Shown here: positions 37,155-44,999 of the stretch, one piece after another
Position numbering within the stretch: the first letter of the stretch is position 1
Layout: each line of letters starts with the position of its first letter
Assembly (NCBI RefSeq): GCF_900114445.1
Contig: NZ_FOTB01000003.1
Location: 1 to 64,000, forward strand
Direction of reading: 5' to 3'
From: Salinicoccus halodurans
Lineage (GTDB): Bacteria; Bacillota; Bacilli; Staphylococcales; Salinicoccaceae
Length of the DNA: 64,000 bases
Notes under the pieces: generated by a model
Seen by the model: only the letters and a program-made list of their open reading frames with translations
What the model was told of the DNA's origin: nothing
Database searches by the model: none
Program-made: the position numbers and the translations under genes

Positions 37155-38795
37155 TTAGCCTGCACAACAAGATAATTTCGAAATATCTTTATCGAACGTA
37201 AGTGCAGCTAATTTTAGCCCTTCAGCCATTGTTAAATATGGTGCTAGGGTTTCTGTTAAATCTTCTATCGTTAAGCCAAATTTAACAGCTAATGATGCTG
37301 CATAGATGACATCTCCTGCATTCTCAGATACAATATGAACCCCTAATACTTTTAGTGTTTCTGCATCTGCTACTAGTTTAAATACACCGGTTGTTTCACG
37401 GTTTACAATTGCTCTTGGAACAGCATCTAAAGGTAATACAGATGTCTTCACATCATACCCTTTCTCTTTTGCTTGTTCTTCTGTTAAACCAACCGTTGCA
37501 ACCGTCGGATTCGTAAACGTAACAGCAGGAACTACCGATAAATCTATTTTTTTGTTTAATCCACCAATAGCATTATCAGTAATAATTCCACCTTCATAGG
37601 CTGCTACATATACAAATTGTGGTCCTAAAGTCACATCTCCTGCTGCATAAATCTTTTCATTACTTGTTTGACCAAAATCATTGATCAGGATTTCATTATT
37701 TTTTCCAGTTTCAACACCTGCTGCACTTAAATTTAAAGAATCCGTATTTGGTTTTCTTCCAGTGGCAACAAGTAACTGATCTGATTCAATGACTTCTCTA
37801 CTGCCATTTACTGTTACGTAAACCCTTTTTATCTCTCCACTTTGTTCAACACGCTCAAAAGTTGCCCCTTTGACAAGGTTTATACCCTGTTCAATTAACG
37901 CTTTTTCAACTGACTCTGAAATCTCAGGATCATACTCCTTTAAAAGTCGCTCACTTCTTTGCATAAGCGTTATTTCTGAACCTAAATGATGAAATAGTTG
38001 TCCAAGCTCCATTCCAATGTATCCTGAACCAATTACAGTTAATCGTTTTGGTATTTTCTTTAACTCAAGAAGTGTTGTACTAGTTAAATAGTCCATTTTT
38101 TCAAGTCCTGAAATTTGGGGCAACGAAGGCGATGCACCTGTTGCAATTAAAAAGCGTTTTGCAGATAACTTTGCCCCATTGACCTCAACCGTACTAGCAT
38201 CAACGAATTTTGCTTCACCTTTAATTAAATCAAAATTATATTCATCAATTAAATCCATATATTTTTGAGTCCGAAGTTCGCTCACCAATTTATCCTTTTG
38301 CGTGATTAAACTAGCTAAATCCACTTCTCCAGCGGATGTTTGTAAACCTATAAACGGATTGTCTTTTGATAAATGATTGATTTCCCCTGCCCTAAGAAGA
38401 GTTTTTGACGGAACACAGCCAATATTCACACAGGTTCCCCCAACCGTTCCACGCTCAATCATTCCAACTTTTGCACCGTATTCTATAGCTTTAATTGCCG
38501 AAGAAAAGGCAGCAGCACCAGAACCAATAATAAGAAGGTCATAATTGTCTTCATTAATTAACGCCACGTTTTCTAGTGATGATACTTCTTCAATTTCTCC
38601 GGCTTGGTAATTTGCTTCATCAATCGCCTTTATTGCACTTTCAACCTCAATATCATCGGGCAGTTCAAATACTGCTTCACCACGACGATAACTAGACTCA
38701 ATATTTTTAGCACCTATCTTTTCAAGTGCTGATTCTACGTGTTTTTCACAACCCGTACAAGTCATTCCTGAAATGTTTACCTTAAATTTATTCAT
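37155..38795 (-). CDS. merA: Mercuric reductase MerA
   Basis: 546 aa. An N-terminal HMA domain ([14 protein letters not shown]) is followed by the FAD/NAD disulfide oxidoreductase core with the active pair in [13 protein letters not shown]. The vicinal cysteines LSCC at the C-terminus deliver Hg(II). It reduces Hg(II) to volatile Hg(0). AAGGAG precedes the start. It is cotranscribed with merR. No merT or merB gene follows; instead the ISL3 transposase lies 150 bp beyond the stop. Confidence 0.96.
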   Translation of the reverse strand: MNKFKVNISGMTCTGCEKHVESALEKIGAKNIESSYRRGEAVFELPDDIEVESAIKAIDEANYQAGEIEEVSSLENVALINEDNYDLLIIGSGAAAFSSAIKAIEYGAKVGMIERGTVGGTCVNIGCVPSKTLLRAGEINHLSKDNPFIGLQTSAGEVDLASLITQKDKLVSELRTQKYMDLIDEYNFDLIKGEAKFVDASTVEVNGAKLSAKRFLIATGASPSLPQISGLEKMDYLTSTTLLELKKIPKRLTVIGSGYIGMELGQLFHHLGSEITLMQRSERLLKEYDPEISESVEKALIEQGINLVKGATFERVEQSGEIKRVYVTVNGSREVIESDQLLVATGRKPNTDSLNLSAAGVETGKNNEILINDFGQTSNEKIYAAGDVTLGPQFVYVAAYEGGIITDNAIGGLNKKIDLSVVPAVTFTNPTVATVGLTEEQAKEKGYDVKTSVLPLDAVPRAIVNRETTGVFKLVADAETLKVLGVHIVSENAGDVIYAASLAVKFGLTIEDLTETLAPYLTMAEGLKLAALTFDKDISKLSCCAG

Positions 38796-38823
38796 AAAAA
38801 AGCTCCTTTCGTTAATTAATCTC

Positions 38824-39216
38824 TCATGTTAATGTTTCTATTATTGGACACGAATGTAATTGCTTTTCATCTGGACATCGTTGTTTTAAGTCGTCTAACA
38901 TAGTTTCAATTCGTTTTAAATCCTCTATTTGTTTTTGCACTTCCTTTTGTTTTTTAGAAACAAATTCGAACATATCTTGACAACGAACTTCATCTTTATC
39001 TACAACACCAAGTAATTTATAAATCTCGCTTAAAGAAAAACCAAGTTCCTGTATTCGTTTAATAAACCCAACACGCTTAACGTCATCATATGAATATATC
39101 CGATAACCAGCTTCCGTTCGGTGAGGTTCTTGTAATAAATTTTTTCGCTCGTAATATCTGATCGTTTCTTTATTAACTCCACATTTATCTGCAAACTCAC
39201 TAATGCGATAAATCAT
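38824..39216 (-). CDS. merR: Mercury-responsive regulator MerR
   Basis: 130 aa. The MerR winged helix is at the N-terminus ([28 protein letters not shown]). The three Hg-ligating cysteines appear at RCQDMF, RCPDEKQ and HSCPI. GGGGTG lies 7 nt before the ATG. It is the first gene of merR-merA and autoregulates from the long-spacer promoter just upstream. Confidence 0.95.
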   Translation of the reverse strand: MIYRISEFADKCGVNKETIRYYERKNLLQEPHRTEAGYRIYSYDDVKRVGFIKRIQELGFSLSEIYKLLGVVDKDEVRCQDMFEFVSKKQKEVQKQIEDLKRIETMLDDLKQRCPDEKQLHSCPIIETLT

Positions 39217-39235
39217 CTTATTTCACCCCATGAAT

Positions 39236-39267
39236 ATTATAAACCGTGTACCATAGTACACGGTCAA
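39236..39267 (-). promoter_or_regulatory. mer promoter/operator
   Basis: Minus strand -35 TTGACC (39262-39267), 20-bp spacer, -10 TATAAT (39236-39241). The over-long spacer holds the palindrome ACCGTGTAC-N4-GTACACGGT (39243-39264), as in the pI258 mer operator that MerR untwists on Hg binding. Nothing else is seen up to 39515. Confidence 0.88.
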
Positions 39268-39515
39268 GTAAATTGGACTATTTTATTTTTTTCCCAAAGT
39301 ATCACTCGTATGTGATTGATACTTTTATATAATACTATTGATTATCCTAACATCCCACCAGAAAATCCGATTTAAACACCAGTTGTTTTTAAACTATTAA
39401 GAAAGTAATTCCACTATATATTCCGAAGACCCTTTAAAATGATTAGAAGGCATTGGATTGCTTGTATCATTTAAGGTAAATATCTCTTAGAAAAAATACC
39501 AGGGAGGAATGTAAA

Positions 39516-40385
39516 ATGAATAACAGATTTACAAAAATAGTCGTCACACTCGCAACCGTTACTGGAATCAGTTTCTCAGCAGGACAAGTTTCGGCAGATT
39601 CCATCAACGCAGCTCCCCAAGCCAATGGACAAGCACAGGGGGAAGCAAAGGTTGAAAAGAGACTGGATAAGGTTGAGAAGAAAACGGACGCTATCCAATC
39701 TGAGCTGGAGGCAATCGAAGGATCTATCGAAGGCCCTCCTATAACAGTTGATGAAGTACAGCTCTATAAAGAGTATCTGGACAAGCTGGAATCTCTGCTG
39801 AATCGCTTAAACGCCGCTGACAACCATTTGGATGCTGTGACCAAAAAAATGGAAAACCAGGATGCATCCATTGAAGAGACTGAAGCAGAAATTAATGATA
39901 TACGCACCAGTATTTTAGAAGTGAAAGAAACGATTCAATCCATTTTTGCTGAACAGATGTCCAGCACTGGTGTAGTCCCTGACGGTCTGCAGGAAGCAGA
40001 AGATCCAACTTATGAAGTGGGTAGCCAAGCCATTATCAAAGCCGATCATATGCCAGGTATGTATGGCGCTGAAGCAACAATTGCAGGCGCATTTGATACT
40101 GTTGCTTATAGTGTCACTTATTACCCTACAACTGGTGGAGACCCAGTGGAGAATCATAAATGGGTCATCCATGAAGAATTGGAAGGTCCAGGAGAAGCAC
40201 CACTGGAGCCCGGCACTGAAGTGACCTTGGATGCGGATCACATGAAAGGCATGGATGGTGCAACCGCTGTGATAGAATCTGCTGAAGACACTACTGTATA
40301 TATGCTTGACTTCACAACAACAACTGGAGAAAAAGTAGAAAATCATAAATGGGTGACAGAAAGTGAATTGTCACCTGTTGAATAA
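39516..40385 (+). CDS. YdhK family (DUF1541) secreted protein with coiled coil
   Basis: 289 aa. A signal peptide (about 1-27) is followed by a predicted coiled coil (about 40-145, heptad-like KRLDKVEKKTDAIQSELEAI). Two DUF1541 repeats come next, with ADHMPGMYGA and ADHMKGMDGA, each ending in ENHKWV. The C-terminal half is clearly paralogous to the protein at 29923-30768, while the N-terminal halves differ. Function unknown. AGGGAGG precedes the start. No CTGCAC element is seen upstream. Confidence 0.82.
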   Translation: MNNRFTKIVVTLATVTGISFSAGQVSADSINAAPQANGQAQGEAKVEKRLDKVEKKTDAIQSELEAIEGSIEGPPITVDEVQLYKEYLDKLESLLNRLNAADNHLDAVTKKMENQDASIEETEAEINDIRTSILEVKETIQSIFAEQMSSTGVVPDGLQEAEDPTYEVGSQAIIKADHMPGMYGAEATIAGAFDTVAYSVTYYPTTGGDPVENHKWVIHEELEGPGEAPLEPGTEVTLDADHMKGMDGATAVIESAEDTTVYMLDFTTTTGEKVENHKWVTESELSPVE

Positions 40386-40399
40386 AAACAGATGATATT

Positions 40400-40465
40400 A
40401 AAGAGCTTATCTTTACTGGATTATCTATCTCAAATGGATAATCTGCATGGATAAGCTCTTTTTAT
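40400..40465 (+). terminator. Terminator after second ydhK-like gene
   Basis: Outer stem AAGAGCTTATC/GATAAGCTCTT with an inner GGATTATC/GATAATC pairing, then TTTTATT. Confidence 0.75.
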
Positions 40466-40562
40466 TATATGAATTAACAGATACATTAATGACTGTTTTG
40501 AAGGGAATTCGGTTTACTCCTCCTTGCAACGATGGTTCTAAGCGAACTCAACTGTTTTTTAT

Positions 40563-40625
40563 AACCTTGTCTAAACTAAGGCGTCTCTTATAAGTATTGT
40601 CAAAATCAAGGGCGCTCTTAATTAA
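40563..40625 (+). repeat. Degenerate tandem repeat
   Basis: Two imperfect copies about 34 bp apart, CCTTGTCTAAACTAAGGCGT and TATTGTCAAAATCAAGGGCG. No gene is seen between 40466 and 40689; this may be debris of an insertion element. Confidence 0.3.
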
Positions 40626-40689
40626 TAATGCAAATACACCTTAATGTATATTTTCGTTAAAATGCTGGGTACAATCTTAACCGGAAATA

Positions 40690-40734
40690 AAAGAAGTGGT
40701 ATGTCCAGAATAAGTTCCGACATACCACTTCTTT
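40690..40734 (-). terminator. csp terminator
   Basis: Perfect 16-bp stem AAAGAAGTGGTATGTC/GACATACCACTTCTTT, followed on the minus strand by TTATTTCC, just after the csp stop. Confidence 0.85.
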
Positions 40735-40747
40735 CTAAGTGTTGTGC

Positions 40748-41077
40748 TTAGGCGATTTCTTTACAAGCCTCTGCACATTTGAAGCACGCATCTGCACATT
40801 TCTGGCAGTGATCGTGGTCATGTTTTTGACACTCGTTGCCGCATGCTTCGCAGACCTTGGCACATACTGCCGCCAGATCAGAAGAAAATGGTGAATTTCT
40901 TGTCAGAGCCTGTTCTAAAAATGCACAGATATCTGCACATTCACGATCCAATCGGATACACTCCGCCATCATTTTTACGTCTTCTTCCCTCAGACAGGCA
41001 TCGTAACAGTGGTTACAGGCTTCCATACATTCATGTAACGTCTGAATCAGTTGTTGATGTTGTTCATGAGCCTTTAT
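40748..41077 (-). CDS. Csp-like four-helix cysteine-rich copper storage protein
   Basis: 109 aa if read from the AUA at 41077, or 92 aa from the first ATG at 41026. Cysteines recur in CxxxC pairs along helices (HECMEACNHCYDAC, CADIC, CAKVCEACGNEC, HCQKCADACFKCAEAC), as in the DUF326 or Csp3/YhjQ proteins that store many Cu(I) ions in the cytosol. AGGAGGG stands just upstream of the longer frame, but the codon at the ideal spacing is AAG. A mutated ATG, or an AUA start, is implied. The 92-aa version has no ribosome site and loses part of helix 1. Confidence 0.8.
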   Translation of the reverse strand: MKAHEQHQQLIQTLHECMEACNHCYDACLREEDVKMMAECIRLDRECADICAFLEQALTRNSPFSSDLAAVCAKVCEACGNECQKHDHDHCQKCADACFKCAEACKEIA

Positions 41078-41279
41078 AAATCCCTCCTATAGAATTGAAT
41101 GCACTTACATTAATTGAATTCCCATCCATTTCGCATATAAACCGATATGGTAAAACTCCATAGAAACTGCACATAATTTTAATGATGATTGTCCTTCTCC
41201 AACTTACTCAATGTTGTAATTCGTCTAGAAAAAATCAAGAAATAGTTCCTTTTTTGTTATTAGATTGAAGCTTTGGAGC

Positions 41280-42854
41280 TTACTCTACTTTAACCTGTCC
41301 CATCATCCCATTGTCCTCATGTTCAAGTATGTGACAGTGGAACATATATATGCCTTTATTTTTAAACTGAATGGCAATTTTTACAGTCTCATCCGGGGCA
41401 ACGGAAAAACTATCTTTCCAGCCTCTTTCGTTCTCAGGTGGTGCTTCTCCATTCCTGGAAAGGATCTTAAACTGAGCACCATGGATGTGAAACGGATGAA
41501 TCATGCCGCCCATCATGTCAGGTTTATTATAGATTTCCCATACTTCTGTAACACCTTGTTCCTGCGTAAAATCAATTCTTTCAGGATCAAATTTTTTTCC
41601 GTTTATCGTTACCTGATCCATCATGCCGAAAAGTTCAATTTCTTTTGTCACTGGCAGGTTCTTTTCTTCTTCCGTAACTGAAAAGTCATTCATTTCATCA
41701 GGTATATCCATGTTCTTACCTGTTTGATCTGTGATTTCAAAAGGTAAGAGCGTGGCACCATCTTCATTCATTAACGCTATATTTTCATTACCATCGACTT
41801 TAGAAAAATCAATGATTATTTCGGCCCGCTCTGAAGGCGTGAGTGTGATTTCTTCCATTGAGACCGGTTCATTTAAAAACCCGCCGTCCGTTGCGACTTG
41901 TACAAAAGAATCCCCTGTATTTAGTTTAAAGGTGTAATTTCTTGCATTTGATCCATTTAAAAGTCGAAGCCTTACTTTTTCTTTATCTACAGTTAATTTT
42001 GGATTCAATGTGCCGTTAATTAATGATGTATCCCCGACTGTGCCATCTTCATTTGCTACGGCTTTGTAATTCAGTTGTTTTTCATCATTAAATACTTTGT
42101 CCTGGAAAACGAGAGGGATGTCATTTTCTCCATATTCACTTGGTAATTCGAGATTTTTTGAATTTTGGTCCTCGATATAAATTAACCCAGCAAGTCCGTT
42201 GTACACTTGTTCAGAGGTTTTTCCTTCCGGGTGGGGATGGAACCACAATGTGGCAGCTTCCTGTGTCACTTCAAATTCAATAGTACTCTCTTCGCCTGGC
42301 TCCAATACATTGTGTGGACCACCATCGTCATTCCCTGGCACTTCCAATCCATGCCAGTGAAAAGTGGTATTTTCATTGAGTTCATTGATTAAGTTTATTT
42401 TCACAGTATCTCCTTTTTCAAATTGAAGCATGGGACCTAGAAACGAGTCATTATAGCCATATGTTTTTGTTTGAACGCCATCAAATATTTCTGTTTCTCC
42501 TTTTTGCGCGCGTATTGTATACTCAGTTCCTTTGTTGCTGTCGCTTTTGAGTACAGGTGGGATACTCAGTTCGTTCTCTCCTGTCGAATCAATTAGACTT
42601 ACCACATCATCATGATCCATATGGTCATTACCCATACCCATGGAACCATTATTCATTTCTCCTGAACTGGAGGAGCCATTCATATTTTCTTCCATAGAAC
42701 TTTCATTGTCCTCATTCATGTTCATCTCTTCATTTAAATTCTTTTCATTGCTAGTATCTTCTACAGATGCTTCTCCGTCATTGCTTGTACAAGCTGATAA
42801 AACAATGACCATCATCAGAGAAAACAAGCTTATCAATAGGTTCTTTTTTCTCAT
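41280..42854 (-). CDS. mco: Multicopper oxidase lipoprotein
   Basis: 524 aa. Lipobox VLSAC near residue 22, then an Asn/Ser/Met-rich linker with NMNED and MNNGSMGMGNDHMDHDD. Three cupredoxin domains carry the copper ligands HWHGLEVPG, LWFHPHPEG, HPFHIHG and the C-terminal HCHILEHEDNGMM. It probably oxidises Cu(I) to less toxic Cu(II) outside the membrane, as CueO and staphylococcal Mco do. The Met-rich linker may bind extra copper. It lies next to csp in the same orientation, 200 bp apart. Confidence 0.93.
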   Translation of the reverse strand: MRKKNLLISLFSLMMVIVLSACTSNDGEASVEDTSNEKNLNEEMNMNEDNESSMEENMNGSSSSGEMNNGSMGMGNDHMDHDDVVSLIDSTGENELSIPPVLKSDSNKGTEYTIRAQKGETEIFDGVQTKTYGYNDSFLGPMLQFEKGDTVKINLINELNENTTFHWHGLEVPGNDDGGPHNVLEPGEESTIEFEVTQEAATLWFHPHPEGKTSEQVYNGLAGLIYIEDQNSKNLELPSEYGENDIPLVFQDKVFNDEKQLNYKAVANEDGTVGDTSLINGTLNPKLTVDKEKVRLRLLNGSNARNYTFKLNTGDSFVQVATDGGFLNEPVSMEEITLTPSERAEIIIDFSKVDGNENIALMNEDGATLLPFEITDQTGKNMDIPDEMNDFSVTEEEKNLPVTKEIELFGMMDQVTINGKKFDPERIDFTQEQGVTEVWEIYNKPDMMGGMIHPFHIHGAQFKILSRNGEAPPENERGWKDSFSVAPDETVKIAIQFKNKGIYMFHCHILEHEDNGMMGQVKVE

Positions 42855-43023
42855 ACTTTACAATCCCTTCTTTCTACTTTTAATAAAGAACTTGTCATTC
42901 CTTTATGTATTAGACTAGATTATAATTTTCGAGAATTCGTGCATAAATTGAGTATTTAATATGACAAAAACTACATGTAAAATTAAGTTTAAAAAACGAC
43001 CGTTTATTGGAAGGAGATGAAAT

Positions 43024-43110
43024 ATGGTTGATTTCGCTATAGATTGTAAGTACAAAAACCCGTACAATTATCTTTGTATAATATTTAAAAAAACTTATTG
43101 AGTTTTTGTA
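43024..43110 (+). other. Truncated ORF start and res-like repeats before the resolvase fragment
   Basis: A 25-codon ORF (43024-43101, MVDFAIDCKYKNPYNYLCII) has an excellent ribosome site (GGAAGGAG) yet stops early, so it looks like a gene start cut off by recombination. The same stretch contains inverted copies of GTACAAAAAC (about 43050) and GTTTTTGTAC (about 43099). These suggest a resolvase res site upstream of the fragment at 43193. Confidence 0.4.
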
Positions 43111-43192
43111 CGCTATCCAAGATTTGTGAGTGCTAATTAGAGGATAGAATACATATAATCCCCTACCAGGAAATAAATAAGGAGGAAAAATG

Positions 43193-43315
43193 ATGAGCAA
43201 AATTGGTTATGTCAGGGTCAGTACGAGAGATCAGAATTTAAATAGTCAAATTGATGTCTTAAATGAATATGGTTGTGATCGAATATTTTTCGAAAAGGTA
43301 AGTGGACGGAAATAA
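43193..43315 (+). pseudogene. Serine resolvase, N-terminal fragment
   Basis: 40 codons, MSKIGYVRVSTRDQNLNSQ onward to FFEKVSGRK then a stop. This is the start of a Tn3/Bin-type resolvase with the catalytic Ser in RVSTRDQ, but about 140 residues are missing. AAGGAGG precedes it. The sequence switches to tyrosine-integrase coding at about 43310, so the break is a recombination junction. Confidence 0.85.
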
Positions 43316-43773
43316 TTGATGGAACAATCCTTTGGGAAAGAAGAGGAGCTGAGTATGGCTTCAAAGACACTACAAAAAACGAATCCTCTTACAGAACTAT
43401 TTCCATCACATCCAGAAGCATAGAAATTCTTAAAAAAATAATTATTGAGAACAAAAAATTAAAACAGTGGGAAGAGCAGTATCAAGACAGAGGATTCCTC
43501 TTTACTGACTACAAAGGAAACCCTATTAATAAATCGACTGCTAATAGGTGTTTACAAGCTGGAGCAAAAGCAGTTGGTATAGAAAAGCACATAACTACAC
43601 ATACACTAAGGCATACTCATATATCGTTGCTGTCTCAACTCGGAGTATCTTTAAGAGCTATCATGGACCGAGTTGGACACAGTGATCATAAAACCACTTT
43701 ACAGATATATTCACATGTAACGGAACAGGTGGATAAGGATATGATGGATAAACTTGAAAAACTACCACAATAA
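43309..43773 (+). pseudogene. int: Tyrosine integrase, C-terminal catalytic fragment
   Basis: About 154 codons, in another frame than the resolvase fragment and without a start codon. It keeps the HTLRHTH box (His and Arg), the GH pair in VGHSDHKTTLQIYSHV and the nucleophile Tyr. The arm-binding and core-binding domains and the first catalytic Arg are lost. Its place near the attachment core and arm sites marks it as the remnant of the island's own integrase. It should be inactive. Confidence 0.88.
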
Positions 43774-43883
43774 TAAAAAGATATTCCTATACCTAATCTA
43801 ACCATAATATTAAATCTAATTTTATTAGAAATATTTACTATTTCAGATAGATATAAATCTTTATAATTTGATAGGTGATATTT

Positions 43884-44816
43884 ATGACAAAAAGTATAGA
43901 ACAAAGAATTCAAGACATTGTAGATAATAAAACTAATGAGAAAGCTTTTATTGACTATAAGATGATAGAATACGATCTTAGCAGTAAAAAGAAATGGGAA
44001 GTTGTAAAAGATGTAATAGCTATGTTGAATAGTGAAGAAGCGTATGGAGAAGATAAATTCATAATATTTGGAGTAGTAGATGCCACTCTATACATAAAAG
44101 GTTTAGAGAATAAGATGACAGATGATAGTGAGTATCAACATTTATTTGAGTTTATAAAGCCAAGACCTAGAATTGAAACCGGAGAAGTAGTTTTGAGAAA
44201 AAAAAGATTAGGATATGTTTTTATAAAAAAAGATAATAACGAAAGACCTTATACTGTAAAGCAGGATAACGAAAAATATTGTGAAGGAACTTCTTTTATA
44301 AGAAAAGGAAGTATAAATTTATCTTTAGATGAGGAAACAAGAGAGAAACTAACGCTTGAAAAATATATTTCGAATCCCTCCTGGGTCGACAATGTATATC
44401 AGAATATACTAAATCAAAATAAAATTAATTCAGAAATGAACTACAAAAATGAGGATTTTGAAGGTAACGCCAAAATTAATCCTTCTAATAACAACGGGAA
44501 ATTTACATTTGGTAAACGAATGTACGAATTTAACATCAAGTTTGATGTTGCAAATAATAATGTAGCTAGAATCTATAATGATTACCAATTACAAGTATCT
44601 CGAATCAAAAATTGTCACAATTTATTTCACAATGTTGAACAATTAGATTTTAAAAAACTAGATTTTTCTAATAGGTTTAGAAGATACTCAACAGATGATT
44701 TAGCTATTGTGGTAAATAAGATGGGAAAATACGCACTACTAGTATTCAAAAAAATAGAATCAGAAAGCCATGGTGCTGATTCAGATATAATAGAATTTAA
44801 GTGGAAGATTATTTAG
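43884..44816 (+). CDS. AlbA_2/Schlafen-type domain protein
   Basis: 310 aa from the ATG at 43884 (AGGTGA upstream; a GTG at 43875 is possible). Residues about 1-125 fit an AlbA_2 (Schlafen-like) domain: FIDYKMIEYDLSSKKKW, KDVIAMLNSEE and DKFIIFGVVDATLYIKGL, then RLGYVFIKKDNNERPY. The C-terminal half (about 165-310) is not recognised. AT content is much higher than in neighbours. It sits alone between the integrase remnant and the attachment site, a frequent place for cargo such as defence genes. Function unknown. Confidence 0.65.
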   Translation: MTKSIEQRIQDIVDNKTNEKAFIDYKMIEYDLSSKKKWEVVKDVIAMLNSEEAYGEDKFIIFGVVDATLYIKGLENKMTDDSEYQHLFEFIKPRPRIETGEVVLRKKRLGYVFIKKDNNERPYTVKQDNEKYCEGTSFIRKGSINLSLDEETREKLTLEKYISNPSWVDNVYQNILNQNKINSEMNYKNEDFEGNAKINPSNNNGKFTFGKRMYEFNIKFDVANNNVARIYNDYQLQVSRIKNCHNLFHNVEQLDFKKLDFSNRFRRYSTDDLAIVVNKMGKYALLVFKKIESESHGADSDIIEFKWKII

Positions 44817-44912
44817 ATAAGTTTTATAACTGTATCAACACCTGAATGAATCTAATTATTTAGTAATTTTTAACTTTCGAAGTGAATTATTTTCATGCAT
44901 AAATTTCATATT

Positions 44913-44929
44913 TGCCCTCATTTTGCCCT
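44913..44929. repeat. Right arm-type recombinase sites
   Basis: TGCCCT at 44913 and 44924, 11 bp apart in the same TTTGCCCT context as at the left end. Confidence 0.65.
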
Positions 44930-44943
44930 TTTTATATAAATAA

Positions 44944-44986
44944 TATTATAAATAAACCCTTTAACCATTGCAGTTAAAGGGTTTTA
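44944..44986 (-). terminator. Island-supplied terminator for guaA
   Basis: Perfect stem AAACCCTTTAAC/GTTAAAGGGTTT (44954-44965 with 44973-44984) and an A/T-rich tail. It lies inside the island end and replaces the displaced native terminator. Confidence 0.8.
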
Positions 44987-44999
44987 GTATTATATATCG

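Noticed and set aside
40748-41077. Frameshift in the csp gene
   Set aside because: On re-reading, the frame HECMEACNH is continuous upstream of the first ATG; only the start codon is abnormal.
42910-43200. 96-aa minus-strand open frame between mco and the resolvase fragment
   Set aside because: No ribosome site, no motif, and AT-rich chance composition.
43193-43773. Functional fused resolvase-integrase
   Set aside because: The two parts are in different frames, a stop separates them, and both lack essential domains.
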